A DNA stretch of 64,000 nt. It comes from Fomes fomentarius (lineage: Eukaryota > Basidiomycota > Agaricomycetes > Polyporales > Polyporaceae). Below the pieces are notes generated by a model. It was not told the DNA's origin, made no database searches, and worked only from the letters and a program-made list of their open reading frames with translations. Below, one piece after another: positions 23,035-36,596 of the stretch. Location of the stretch: NCBI GenBank assembly GCA_022606135.1, contig JABYQN010000006.1, forward strand, positions 2,542,001 through 2,606,000, read 5' to 3'. The stretch's first letter is position 1. Each line of letters opens with the position of its first letter. The position numbers were made by a program, and so were the translations under genes.

Positions 23035-25627
23035 GCCAATCCAAGAGACAACCTTGAACGCATGTGCCCCTCTGCACTACGTCCGCCGCAAGCAGGAACT
23101 TGAAGAGTGCCGGTGGGTCGGGGAGACGCAACTGGCGACTCGCCAAGCGGAAAAACGAAAAGAGAGGGTCAGACAACAGCGGGGAGTATACGGGACCGGA
23201 TCCCTCTGCCAGTATTCATGGCATGGAAGGGGAGAAGACGGAGAGCGGGGAGGTTGTTACCAGAGAGGTCTGAATATGTACGATAGTAACTACCGCCGGT
23301 CCAAAATACGCGTCGGTTGGGGGGCCGTCTTTGCACCGCGCTCTCTCACTGCCGTGGCTGTGCCGTCTTTTCCCGCCGCCCACACGCCACGCCTTCCTCA
23401 TTACCTCCCGCCACCGTCCATCTGTCCTGTCTGTCTTCCATATCTCCCAGATCCATCAGCCAGCCGTCCCCTTGCCTCCCAGCCAACATTCCTCCCAGGA
23501 GCGCCGTCCCTGTCGTAACTTTGCGAATCTGATAACTCGGACGCACCACTTAGCAAGTGGCAGATTCCATCTTCCACACCGGTCTCCGATGACCTCTCCG
23601 GCGATATTCTCCGTGGCCCAATGCTGATATTTTCTTCCGACTGACAAAGTCCCCAAGACGAAGACAATATATTCGAATTTCGAAGTCCGTTCGTCGGGTG
23701 GGTAAGTAGTTTATTTTGACACACATGGCCTATTTCGACACACATGTGGCTATTTTTACACACGCCCCTTCTGAAGCTTCTGAAGTCTCCCATATGCATC
23801 ATCCAGGCGTCCGGGGGCCGAGCACCCGACTGGCCCGGGGCCGACCACCGTAAACGTCAAGTACTTCACTCTTTCTTTCACCTGCCCTTTCTTTCTTACG
23901 ACGCCACCCGCAGCTCATCCAGATAACCTTGTTCTCCTTCTGCAAAAATCAACCTGCATTCTCCCTGTACCCTCTGTCCGATATGCAGCACGATGCAGGT
24001 ACGCCGCCGCCGCCGTTCATTGTTCCGATGCTGTGACGCTAGTTGGCCGTTATGTAACATCGTTCATCGTGCTCAACTTCAGGCAGGCCGCGTAAGGTCA
24101 TTTCGCCGGCGTAAATGTATTCGTATCACTCCCTTTTGGACGGATGAGCAATGGGTCACACGTGGATGCGTTTGACCGTTGATCTTGACATAATTCCTGG
24201 CGACAGATACTCACATCCCCTCACCTCGCGACCGATGTTGTCGAGAGTCGAGTTACAACATCTCTGTTTCGATTCATATACATCGCCCCGCCAACAAGTT
24301 GGCCTCTCATAGGTTTCAATCCGACCGGCCCTGGACGCGGTTGAGAGAGCGGCGTTGCGGTGGCAGTGTCGACTTCGTTCAAGGCAACCACTGTGCTAAA
24401 TACCGGCCCCGTTTCACCAAAGTGAGTACTAGTGCTTTGCGACTAGTGTGCCTACTGTTACCTACTCACCTCACGCTTCCTGGAACCTCCATTGACCCAG
24501 GGTGTAGACCGTTGAAACCGCCCTAAGTCAAGCACCACTCAACCTTTGTCGACCGTCGATGGCTGACACGACGGACGGAAGCCTTTTTCCCAGCCAAGGG
24601 ACTTGGTGAGCCGTCTAAAATATCCTTTCTTTTCGGGTTCACGCCCACGAAAACAATAAATTGATACATTCACACCAATCTCCTGCCCATCTGGTCAACC
24701 GAATGGGGCCAGGCTTTGCCCGTCGTGTGATGTGCCCAACGAGGCCTTGAGGAACTAGCATGCTATAGACGGCGATACGCGTCCGATGGCTGCACGAATA
24801 CGTGAGCTTTCTCTCCTACCGATAGATGGACAAGTTTACTTCCGTGCCTTGACATGTATCGAATGGTCCGAACCTGACATCGGTCCGACCTCATACGTGC
24901 GGATGCAACCTCTCGCTCGCTGGGTGATAATCAGGTCCAGAACTGCACTCGAAGGCTGCTCAAGTTCCCTGTTCGACCGCGTCCGCGTTCACCATCCTTC
25001 GATGACAGCCGGCTCCCAGCCACATTGTATCCGCACCTCCCCGCACCCTCAAATGGGGATCAAACACCTTACGTCTTCGTAGGTTTGCTTCGGGCGATGA
25101 TTGAGACGCTTCTGCCAGACACCGCATGTCAATGTCTACCCCACGTATGAGTGCGAGCGCGTCAAACAGACACCACTTAGTAGGGTACTGGGCTTCATCC
25201 AAGCTCCTGCCGTGTTACGCTCGACAGATGGGTCGCAAACGGTGGTATTGCTCGATGCCAGATCACTACATCAATCACACAGCGGGCCTCGTGTCTTCTC
25301 CGCCGTCTTCGCATCTCTGATCCTTTTTCAAGGAAGAGGCGAAGCCTTTTGCGTTTGCGAGGCTGGCTTCCGAGTCGGCGCGATCTGGCCCCTCGGTCTC
25401 ACGCTGGGACGCACAGGCACGATCTCCATCTTCTGCTACGCTCATGCAAGGCCTTCAATCGCAACTAGCAACTTGCCATGTCGTTCTTCAAGTCCGGTTA
25501 TGTGTACGTCAATTCCGTTCCTCAAGTCTTATCGGCGCAATGAGTGCAATACACTAACCACTCCCGTAATTCGATATCAATGGGCCTAGGCAGGTTCACC
25601 CGGTGATCAGCGCTCAGCACTGGGCAG
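23035..25627. other. Gene-poor stretch
   Basis: About 2.6 kb. The longest plus-strand frame (22988..23518) overlaps the promoter and first exon of the minus-strand membrane protein gene and has low-complexity C/T-rich composition. Frames at 24786..25082 and 25101..25589 show no domain or splice continuity. A short tandem repeat near 23.7 kb is listed separately. A possible start, MSFFKSGY at 25478, could belong to the hypothetical gene downstream. Confidence 0.5.
23712..23768. repeat. Three imperfect ~19-20-bp tandem units
   Basis: Successive units start TATTTTGACACACATG, TATTTCGACACACATG and TATTTTTACACACG at 23712, 23731 and 23751. The core is a repeated GACACACATG. They lie about 700 bp upstream of the minus-strand membrane protein gene, so they could be protein-binding sites or a decayed minisatellite. 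Confidence 0.7.
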
Positions 25628-26460
25628 ATGCCAGGCTTCCACGTCCGCCAGTATCGCGACTGTCCCACCCAATACAGTCGCTACGACCTGACCATTCCGA
25701 GTAGGAACCAGTATGTATCCTACTTTTGCATTGCATGATAAGATCGCCTCCAGGAGGCCCCTTCCACACTTCACGAGTACGGTCCTCAGTTCTCCACACT
25801 TGCCGACTTCGAAGCACATCCGACTGACAGCCAAGCTGGTCCTTGTGAGATAGTACCATTTGCGAAGCCTTCTCCAGCGATCGCATCGCCACACACATAT
25901 CTGCCCAAAAGATCCTCATCGTCGGCCGCCACGTCACCGCCGCCGTGCACAACATTTCGGGCCAACACCGAGCACGCAAAGCGCTCTTCGGCAAACGACG
26001 TCAACGCCGTCATCACCACCGTCGGGACCGTCGGAGGTTTCGTCGTGGGAGGCTTGGGCTCATCCGCGGGCATCCCGTCGAGGTGGGCGGTGAGCAAGAC
26101 GGTACAGGATGAGAAAGAAGGTGAGGGGGAGAAGTGAGCATCAAGCATATTGTGGTGGGTGGCGCTTTAGCGGCGGGTGTAAGTGACTTGGTCAGTGGGG
26201 GTGGAGGGCTGGTTGCGGTGGGGACGCAGGTTTCGAGCGGGGCTGTGAGCGAGGTCGGGACGACTACTATCGCGAAAGAGCGGGGAAGTAGAGTGGGAAG
26301 GATGCGTTCAAGGCTGCGGTGGCTGGCGCGCGGGGTCAGGTTCTCCGAAGGTGAGTGCACTGATGCGCTTTGTTGACCCTCGACATGCTAACTTTGTGTC
26401 ATGACAGAGCGCAGTCACGATAGAGGCCAGCGACCGGATGCCCAGCCGCCCAGCGACTGA
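25628..26460 (+). CDS. Hypothetical protein, tentative four-exon model
   Basis: No family recognised. The model is 25628-25714, 25754-26120, 26171-26350, 26408-26460 (228 aa). Exon 2 is open for about 125 codons without an internal Met. Exon 1 reads MPGFHVRQYRDCPTQYSRYD. Exon 2 carries a Ser/Pro-rich stretch and a Gly-rich hydrophobic segment (NAVITTVGTVGGFVVGGLGS). Exon 3 continues with VSDLVSGGGGLVAVGTQVSS and a basic tail (RGSRVGRMRSRLRWLARG). The last intron is textbook (GTGAGT, GCTAAC branch site, ACAG). Weak points: intron 1 would be only 39 nt with a GTATCC donor, and a different frame after 26408 stays open to 26668. An upstream start at 25478 is also possible. A coding gene is likely here; its exact structure is not. 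Confidence 0.35.
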
Positions 26461-28664
26461 ACCGGGCCACGAGAAGCACCCTGAGAAGGAACTTGTCAGA
26501 GTCGTCACCACGAGTCAAGCGTGGCAAACGGGACAGCAATTCTGCGACCTATTGGATGGACTGGAGAACAAATTCCCCCAGTGGGTACCGAGAATCGTGG
26601 TGAGCCAGCCGCTGACGGTCGATCTTGCGGGCCAATATCGGATTCTTGGTCAAATCTTCGAACGTTGAAACACGCTCAGAGCGCTGCGGGAGTAGGGGCC
26701 AGAAGTCAAGGACAAGGTCAGCAGGTCAAGAACAGGATCATAGAGGTCAACGCAGACGCATAACCGATGATCGCCAGACGGTTCGTAGACAAGTGGGGGA
26801 CAATCATGGGCAATATCTGCATCAACAAGAGGGCGGTCGTCGACTCAGCGATGAATGGTACTGGATCCCACGATAGCAAATCGTGATCCCAATGCAATGA
26901 AGGTTCTGCACTTGAAGCGCTATCCTGTACATCTCAGAGACATGTCTCGTTGAGCTTATCGTGCTCATGTCTTCCATCCCACAATAGCCACTATACACTT
27001 TGATTATGATCGGTACTGGTGTTGCTTCAGATATACGGGAGCAGTCTTGGCCACTACTCACCGTTCACTTGATGTGGTCTCACTGGGGGCAGGGCAGGAT
27101 AATCCTGGCCAGACTATCGTAAGATTCCTGTATAAGAAGGGTGAAAACTTTACAGTAACATCGTAAAGACTATTGTAAGCCTTTTTGTACTATTGTCCTA
27201 AAAACAGTCCTTCGTTGTAGAGCTGGTGTAAAGGACTACAAAAAGCTTCACAATAGTCACTAATGACTACCGTAATACTTCTCGCTCTTCTTTCACGATA
27301 ACTTTACAATGTTCTGAGGCAAATTATTCAGTCATGCACCTAGTGTCTAGATCTCCCATTCAAGCTTCAAGGCACGCTTCTGTAAGTCGGACAGACCGCA
27401 TGTTAGTGAGTATCAGTGACAGGTCCTGTCGCGACTCATGAATCGGGTACAAAAACAGGCACCGGCCGCAAGTGCATGGCCTAGAATACAACACACTCGT
27501 GAATCGGAGGACGAGACTGGTAACTTACATACAGTAAAGTGATCATCGTGAATATTGATCAACCATCAGTTGACCTTGCAGTAGTTCCCCTCCCTCCCGT
27601 CTGCTACTCACCTTATTGTACTTAATCACGGGGATGGGGGCGTCCTTAGTTAGCTGTTGAATGACGTCATATGAAGTGCGATGCTGCCCCAGTAACTTTA
27701 CCTCTCAGAGAATGTGGCACACCATGCTTAGTTACTACGTATGCAGATCTTCTTTTCCTGGTACATGTCGGGATTCCGGACATCTACATCACTCTGACTT
27801 GCGTCTCGATTGCAGGTAGCAAATGATGCATTGTGATCCAAAAGCTTCGGACTAGGGTAAATGTATGTATACGCCGCGCCGTTCAGTATCGGCATAAACC
27901 TCCGAGAAATCCCTGCCATCGGAAGTCGATAGGTCTTGGTATGAAGAGGGTTCAGGAGAGCGATGTCCGTCTATACGCGCGCTCCGATGTCTGACAGTTT
28001 CTCGCGGCCAGGCCGGTGAACTTCAAAGTGGAGAGCAGTGGCCCAGGCACTCTATTGGTTGCAGTGTAATGTTGCGACGTCGTAGCTATGTAAGATCTGT
28101 AGGTAAGTTTGAACACGCTCATGTCATGCTGACCACACCTTCCTGACATAGTAGTGTATGTAGCTGACGAACCTTCTCGAGCGTTCGTTCGCCTGATCAA
28201 TGGATCCAGATGAGTACTTATGAGTGTCTGCGATTTCACAAGGCGTGCAATTCCTCTATACTCCTGTCGATGTTCAATGTGCGCACGGACTTCATCCAGA
28301 TATACAGATTTATTTTAAAGGCATTTCTGCCATGAAATGCGATGGGGATGCGGCGGGGTCGGTGGTAGACGGGACGGAAGAGGAGGTGCCGCTGCCGTGT
28401 GATTACGTGAGCGCTCCGGACGGGCTGCTCCCGACGAAGCTCCCTGAATCGGAAACCAATTTCAGCAAGCATGACCTCTCTCCCCAGTCATCTCTCCCAT
28501 CCTTTGCGCTCGGTCTGTGCGCTCTGTGAACCTGCTTATATACCACCGCCGGACGCTGTTGAATAGCAAGCTTCCTGTCCTTCTTAGCCCTCTAGGCCCA
28601 CACTCTAGCCCGTTTACCTCGCGGACCTTGCGCTCCCTGCACCCCCTGCCTATTTTTCGTCGGC
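26461..28664. other. Gene-poor stretch with a palindromic element
   Basis: About 2.2 kb, AT-richer than the flanking gene blocks. The plus frame ending at 26668 (RVVTTSQAWQTGQQFCDLLD) may be an alternative 3' exon of the preceding hypothetical gene. Minus-strand frames at 27728..27919 and 27952..28239 have no recognisable domain. The MITE-like palindrome is listed separately. Confidence 0.5.
27111..27316. mobile_element. MITE-like palindromic repeat
   Basis: The two halves are imperfect inverted copies of each other. The left inner arm has GACTATTGTAAGCCTTTTTG (27168 onward); the right arm, read in reverse complement from 27258, gives GACTATTGTGAAGCTTTTTG. Outward the match continues (AAGAAGGGTGAAAACTT against AAGAAGAGCGAGAAGTA) and reaches AGACTATCGTAAG at 27111 against CAGAACATTGTAAAG ending at 27316. 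Arms are about 90 nt around a ~20-nt loop. There is no ORF, so it would be a non-autonomous element or a snap-back repeat. No target-site duplication was obvious, so the exact ends are approximate. Confidence 0.5.
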
Positions 28665-30145
28665 ATGTCGCACCACGCCGGGCATGGCCATACATGCGTA
28701 GAGGACTCGCTTGCAGATCTGGAATTACTGGATTTGCTCACCGCACCCGTTGTTCCCTCGGCGAATGACTTGAAGAAGCCGCACGCGTACAAACGGAGAG
28801 ACGCTGATCTCGACCCCTGCTTCTCGCCGCCGCTGCGTCCTACGGGCACGTTACTAGGAACCACTATACACACGACTTCTTCCCAGCCGTCGGTGACCCG
28901 CGCGCGGAGGGCGCGTACGACTGGACGAAGTGGCAGCCGGGTGCACAGACTCCAAAACATGATCGCAAAACCCGACTCAAGTATGAGAGCAGGCAAGCGC
29001 CCCGCTCTCAACGGCTGAAGCAGGAGGGAGTGCAGCACGAAAAGGAGAATGACTCGGAGAGAACGGCGACGAGTCCCTTGCGGTGCGCGGACAACCTTCC
29101 ACTCCCTGCTCCGAAGCCCTCTGCAACCCCTTCCAGTTCGACCTCGAGCGGCCTGCTCCCCCACAGTACGGAGCCTGAGGTGAAGTGCATGGCTCGCACA
29201 CGAGTTCCTACTCCCCATGGCCCTGTCTTCCTCCATCTCTTCCACAACAACCACGACAACAAGGAACACCTAGCTATCGTAGTCGATCCCGCTCAGCTGC
29301 AGGAAGACACACCGTCCATCGCTCCTCCAATCCGTAGCCGTACGCTCGACGCCGTCTGGTCAGAATCGGAAACAGAGGTAGACCGCATCACTCGCGGAGC
29401 GTACGTGGGACGTCTGTCTAAAGACTCTCAGAAGCCCTCCCCACCCCCAACACATCGGCCGGACGCCCCAGTTTCGGAAGCCATCCCATCCCCTCTCGTT
29501 CGCATCCACTCCGAGTGCTTCACGGGCGAGACCATCGGCAGTATGCGGTGCGACTGCGGTGAGCAGCTTGACGAGGCCATTCGGCAGATAGCTCAACCCA
29601 TCACGATTCCGTCACCGTTGGACCCCACACAGACGATGACGATCCCGGGCCGCGGCGCAGTCATTTACCTTCGCCAGGAAGGCCGGGGCATCGGACTGCT
29701 ATCCAAAATACGCGCGTACAACCTCCAGGACCTCGGGCACGACACGGTCACTGCGAACCTCATGCTCGGGCATAAGGCCGACGAACGGGGTTACGGCATC
29801 GCCGCAGCCATCCTGCGTGACCTGGGTCTGGGCGCGGACCAGTTGGAGGGCGTGCGTTTGCTGACGAACAACCCGGATAAGATGCAGGCGTTGGAGAAGG
29901 AGGGAATCAGGATCGTCGAGCGGGTCCCGATGGTGCCGCGGTCATGGCAGCGGAGGCAGCACAGCAAGGTGGGAGCAGACCTCGTTGGTCTTCCCTCACA
30001 TGCTGGGGACTTGGAGAGGGGCAGAGGTGCGACGATGATTGGTGCAGGGGAGGTGTATGGAGACGATCTGGACAAGTACTTGCGGACGAAGGTGTTGAAG
30101 ATGGGCCATATGCTCCCTCTTCTGTCGGACTCTACGGATATCTGA
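28665..30145 (+). CDS. RIB1: GTP cyclohydrolase II
   Basis: First enzyme of riboflavin synthesis, opening GTP to a diaminopyrimidine ribosyl phosphate in the cytosol. Two exons (28665-28786 and 28858-30145) give 469 aa; the 71-nt intron is needed to move from the frame of the ATG to that of the catalytic domain. After a His-containing leader and a poorly conserved N-terminal region comes [20 protein letters not shown]. Zinc ligands are in [20 protein letters not shown]. The catalytic core follows with [20 protein letters not shown] (active-site Arg and GTP loop), [20 protein letters not shown], and [19 protein letters not shown]. The fungal-type insertion between strands is present. No DHBP synthase domain is fused, as expected for fungi. 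The 3' extension past [11 protein letters not shown] is long but typical. Confidence 0.95.
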
Positions 30146-30397
30146 AGCGGGGAACATACGTTATAGCTCTGTTATTGGTGTACTAGTTCTCTCTTGGATA
30201 TTGCGTTGTAGAACGTCTTGTAGAACAAGGTAAAGGGAAAGAAGTAGAAAGCAAGTCATCTCCGAGCAGCTCCAAGTATGAATGTGCGATATCGGCCCTC
30301 GGCAAGCGGTATCACTTGGGCGCTGGGCGGCGCTTCTTGCCTTTGCACTCCTCCTTCCCTCCTTGTCCGGGCACCCTGCCGACATCGACAAGCCACC

Positions 30398-32711
30398 ATG
30401 TCCATGTTCGATCCTCTTTCCGTGCCAAACTTCCCGCAAGACGAGCCGCCTTGGCCGACAACACCCCACAGTCCGAACGATCCCATTCCCAATCTGCCGC
30501 GACCCTCACCACATCATCAAGAGTCGCGTGGGCCTCCGGTCGGTCTGTACGGAAAGGAGCCGCAGATCTATGGCCAGCCTGAACCAGGACTGATATCTCC
30601 TCGAGCGAATGCCTCGTCAAATGGGACACCGTTCGAAAAGAAGGAGCCATACTTGCGAGTTAGGATTACCTCTCTTGACCGGAACCGACGGGACGTCCTG
30701 ATCAAATTCGACGCGCAGGTACGCTCACCACGCTCACTTCCTCAGACCTGCAGAGCACGTCAGCTCACAACAACGCATCTTACTCCAATTTTTATGCGTT
30801 TGCCGTCGGCTATGACACGCACAGACGAACCTCTCGAATTTTACGGGAACGACATATCGCAATATCTCCCGCTCCTATTTCGAGTTCCAGCAATTTTACG
30901 ACACCGTCATCCAGAACAACCCGCAAACAATCGTGCCTGCGCTCCCACTCGCGCGCACGTCCGCGCCGACGGACGAGGAGGATGATCGGTTGGTGAAGAT
31001 CATGCTACAGCGCTGGCTCACGCGCATCTGCGAGGACCCGATCCTCATCCACGATGAGGAGCTCCGCTCGTTCGTCGAGAGCGACTTTGGATACCAGCCC
31101 ACGCCGAACACACGCAAGAAGGCGTCGAGCGGGTTCAGCTTGATTCGTCGAGGTGTTCCCGATGAGGATGAGGAGCTGCAGAGGGCACGTTTCGAGCTCA
31201 CGAAGCTGGAGGGACAGTTTTTTGATGCGGCGAAGGCGATCGACAGGCTCGCTCGGGCGAGGAAGTGTGCGTGTATTCGTTCCATGTGACGGACTGTGTG
31301 CTAATAGTCGTGTTCTACAGCGGTCGCGATGGTGAAAGCGGAAATGGGGAACAAGCTTGTCAACGTATCGTCGACCGAAGCGCATCCGCCGCTCGGCAAC
31401 GCCATGCAGAAAGTTGGCCGAGTGTTCCACAGCCTTGCAGACTTGGATCAGGCTCAGGGTATCAGTGAATGTGTTATAATCGGGGATTCGTTAGGATACC
31501 AGGGCCTCAACGCACGCTCTGCTAAGGAGACGCTACAGCAACGAACGGGTGTCCTAGAAGAATATCAGGCGGCCGTGAAAGCGACCATCTCGAAGCGGAG
31601 GAACATGGAGCGCCTGAAGGCGAGCAGTAACATCAGCGCCCAAAGGGTAGACGAAGCTCTGGAGGAGATGGAAGAGGTTCGTTGCTTCTTTCTTAGTCCA
31701 TCTTCTCCTATCTAACCCTTCTGCATGATGTAGGCCAACAAGTACGAGCAGGTCCTTGCACGCCGTGCTGAGGGTATATCGCAGAACCTCCATCGAGCGT
31801 TGAATAGACACAGGAGGCTGGTCACGGAAGACGTCACTGCCGCGCTGGTCGAACATGTTCGCTCGACTATCATGTACGAGCGACAACATTTGCGAGAGCT
31901 CGAGGCCCTCCGACCGGACGTCAGCGCTGCCAACAAGAAACATATACCGCAGAAGCCTGTCAGCGCCCCGCGACCCTCGTACGTTCCTCCTCTTGAGGAC
32001 TTCTCAAGCCCGCCTGTCCAGCGTCCAGCCTCAAACCCTCCTCCTAACATGCCGCGTCCTGGCCCACCGAATGCCCCGCCCCTCAGTGCGACATCGTCGA
32101 TGTACGGACCTCCGCGTGGTCCGCCTTTCAATGCCTCTATCTCCACCAACGTGCCATCTCATGGGCCACTGTCGTCAGGTGTGTCCTCACCTGTACGAGG
32201 TCCTCTTCCTCCACAGTCGCCTGGCGCGGGACCCTCTTCGTCTCCAGTCCCCTCTCAGACCTCCTTTGCATCACCTCTCACTGCGGACGGCCCGCCGCTT
32301 GGTGGTCGACTGGTCGACGGCACCAAGTCGATGTTCGTCAAGCCGCCCTCCTCGCCATTGGCCACCTCCGCTTCGAAGCCAGCGTCCGCGGGCCTACCTC
32401 CTGTCCCAACCTCCAATGGGGCTCAATTTCAAGCTCAAACACCGGTCTCGCCGCTGCACGCCTCCGTGTCAGGCCCGCCCTCTGCTACGCCATCCTTTGC
32501 TGGTGGAGACCCTCTGTCAGCGTCTGCGTTTGTCCCGAGCGCAAGCCCTCTGGGGAACGGGCGTTCGAACTCAGTGTCGGCGCCGTCGAACGATGGACTG
32601 GACCCCCTCGGTATGGCGAAGCCTGCGTACATGTCACAGACGGTACGCTCGCCCCAGCGTCCCAGGTTGGATGCGAGGGAGGCTGCCAGCAAGCTTGCAA
32701 ACATGTTCTAG
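30398..32711 (+). CDS. VPS17: Retromer subunit Vps17 (PX-BAR sorting nexin)
   Basis: Partner of Vps5 in the membrane-bending half of retromer, recycling cargo from endosome to Golgi. Four exons (30398-30718, 30825-31266, 31321-31676, 31734-32711) give 698 aa. The start has a strong context (GCCACCATGT). The PX domain spans about residues 80-220, with YLRVRITSLDRNRRDVLIKF, ISRSYFEFQQFYDTVIQNNP and IVPALPLARTSAPTDEEDDR, all close to fungal Vps17. The BAR region follows with long charged helices (VAMVKAEMGNKLVNVSS; AMQKVGRVFHSLADLDQAQG; EALEEME joined to EANKYEQVLARRAEG). The last ~250 residues are Pro/Ser-rich and probably disordered, ending in DAREAASKLANMF. It converges on the M24 peptidase gene with only 113 bp between stops. 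Confidence 0.93.
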
Positions 32712-32824
32712 GGCCTGGTCCACTCTCGTTGTGGTAATCGAATAGGTTGCCGCGGCAGGCTTTCTGCTGCACTTGTTGTTCATTCATGCTTGTACATGTT
32801 CAGGTATATCACACGCTACATAAT

Positions 32825-34410
32825 TTATAGAGATTGTACAACCAACGCCGGCCCAGCGGTGTCAGAAGGGTATCCTGTTGCGTTTATCAAGTGGAATCTC
32901 TCCTGGCGGCCATAGACGAACTTCCACTCTCCAGAGGCTTCGTCCCAATACACGTTCTCTTCAACTCGGAACCTGAGTGTCTCGTTCCGTTCGGCAACGA
33001 ACGAGTAAGCATAGAGCTCGATGCTGTAGTATGTGTTGGGTAGGATGGCGACTTCGCCCAGGATGGGGACGAATTCCGGCAGGTTTGTAAAACCTGTGAA
33101 ACCGCCCAGTCAGCTCATCGCACTCTCGTGTACTTGGGTGACCACACTCTACCAATAACGGCTCCAGGTGCATGTCCCCAGTCGCCTATGGGATGTGAGT
33201 AGATTTGCCCTTCTATGCCCTCTACTTTCATCTGGTCGAGAGACTCCTTCAGGACCTGGTTGCCGGTCTTGTTCGCGCGCATGTTGCCCAAGACGATCTC
33301 CTGCATCCTGTTCGCCTGCAGGAGTCCCTCTTTCAGCCCGGCAGGAGCGTCGGTTTCGCCCTCGGATGCGCGCAGGACGTATGCCATGTGCTGCACGTCG
33401 GTGTTCAAGCCCATTGCGGTGATACCAAAGTCGACGTGCAGGAGGTCACCTTCCTGGATGACGTCCTTCGTCCCGGACCAGCCGGGGAAAGACTCGGGCG
33501 CGATGACGGATACACGTGGGTGGTTCCAGGTGGTGACGTTGAGAAGGAGCATCTTCTCTCTGTACCACCACTCGACATCCTGCGAATGCAAAGAGGGGCC
33601 CGTCAGTGCATGCCCATGCATCTTCGTGACAATAAGATAAGATACCTCGGTGGTGGTTACACCCGGAGTGACCACCCTCTCGCTGAACGCCTCTTCGATC
33701 AGCGCCCAGGTGATCTCTTGCAAGTCGCGGTAATACTGCAACTGCCCGGGGACTCTCGTGGCGATATACTCCACGCTGAGCAGCGGTTCGTTCACCGTCC
33801 TTTCCATCCACTTCTCCCCGAGCTCCTCAGCGAGGGCCTCGTATTCCCCGACGTGCAGCCCGCCGCCGAATGCGATCCACTTGTCTGTGTTGAGCGCGAT
33901 GCGACGCGGTTTGAGCGACTTCAGCACGGCGAGCAGTTCAGTCCACACTGCACCAGTGTTATCGACCCAGCGGAGCGGGTTGGGGTTCTCTATGGGGTCT
34001 CCCGTGGTGGTATTCGTGGTGTTACTGTGGAAGAGGAGCACGGTGCGCCGATGTGGGGCATATTCTGTTGCACCCTTTACGGACCACCAGAGGGTATCTT
34101 CAGCATGCTCGCGCTGACTGATCTATGAATGCCAGGAAGCGGGTGAGGTTGAAGACAAAGTCAATTGCGTTCAATATAGTAATTTAAACGAGAGCCGCAC
34201 TAGCCATGCATCAATTGAGTACTTGCGCAAAAGCGTAGGGACGTTCGCTAGCCGCTCGTCGCGCCAGCCGTCAAGAATCGAGGCCTGCTCGCGGAGCGAA
34301 GGGAGCCTGATATAGCGGGCTGGGGTTGCTGGATGTAGTTGAGCATGGGCCGCGTACAGAAGCCACGACAATGTCAGTAAAGTGGTTAGCAGCGAATATT
34401 TGCTCAACAT
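32825..34410 (-). CDS. Secreted M24-family peptidase (Xaa-Pro dipeptidase-like)
   Basis: A creatinase/aminopeptidase-P fold metallopeptidase directed to the secretory pathway. The start at 34410 gives a signal peptide, MLSKYSLLTTLLTLSWLLYA, ending AHAQ. The donor after DAWL joins to ISQREHAEDTLWWSVKGATE. The N-terminal creatinase-like domain carries N-glycosylation sites (SNTTNTTT). The catalytic domain shows metal ligands in HVDFGITAMGLNTDVQHMAY (two Asp), HPIGDWGHAPGA (His), YYSIELYAYS (Glu) and RFRVEENVYWDE (Glu). Two further introns lie at about 33579-33648 and 33090-33150. The final exon runs to VVQSL and a TAA. An in-frame Met 19 codons upstream (34467) would bury the signal peptide and is less likely. 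The substrate, presumably peptides with Pro at P1', is inferred from the family. Confidence 0.87.
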
Positions 34411-34924
34411 ATCTGCCACGATATGAGAGGAGGAGTTGAGTGTGAAGGCGACACTGTGACTATCCATTACAAGTTCCCGTCAACGCCAAATTAAGTACAT
34501 CGCGCGAGCGCTCGGGCATGCGACGCGTGACGTCACCCATGAATGTTCACGCCGCCACCGACAACGTCGCCCATCTCTTCCCTCTTTGCACAACATCTCG
34601 CTGGAGACCCTGCAAGATCGCTGAAACACGGTGCCAGTGCATCTCCCTATTACCCGGATCAAGCGATCTATTGTCGGTGACTAGGTGAGTGAGTACGCAT
34701 AACCACCGAGTATATTCAGTGCTGAAGTGGCACTGTCAACACCAAACCGAGGTATCTTGATGTACGGATCCGCATGTACGCTGGTGACTAGCTCCTTCAC
34801 TTGCAACTATCACCTTCCAGTCATGTAGCTGAAGAATGCCTTATGATTCCCACTATGCGAGTGGGAGCACCGTAGCATACATAGATATACATTTTCAACA
34901 CTTCTCTCAGGGGTTATTTTTGCC
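34411..34924. other. Spacer between M24 peptidase and LEU2
   Basis: About 510 bp containing the peptidase promoter and the LEU2 3' region. No gene or repeat seen. Confidence 0.5.
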
Positions 34925-36315
<1,391 letters not shown>

Positions 36316-36596
36316 GGCGTGCGTGTGTTTTTGTGGTGCTCAATGGTGCCCTCGCGGCTTTTGTACGAGAGACAGGAGAGTTAGAGTTTCAGACAAAGAC
36401 AGTGCGAAGTGACTCGGTCTCTTCTAGCCATCGTCCGTCGGCCGTCCGACGATGACGCCACTGGCACAGATTATTATAGCCGCCCATCTGCCGGCTGGCC
36501 CGGTCCGATCGAGATCCATGTATATGCACTTGACTTCCCGCACGTGCCATGCTATTTTCCCCCTCTCTCCCAGCCTTGCGCTGCTGCTTGATTCAA

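Noticed and set aside
22988..23518. A 176-codon plus-strand frame
   Set aside because: It overlaps the signal-peptide exon of the minus-strand membrane protein gene and turns low complexity; no domain visible.
28787..28857. Frameshift in RIB1
   Set aside because: The change of frame is explained by a 71-nt intron with GTAC donor, CTGAT branch-like site and CTAG acceptor.
31855..32745. A 296-codon plus-strand frame
   Set aside because: Out-of-frame shadow of the Pro/Ser-rich VPS17 tail.
33205..34128. A 307-codon plus-strand frame
   Set aside because: It is antisense to the M24 peptidase, whose metal ligands and signal peptide are unambiguous.
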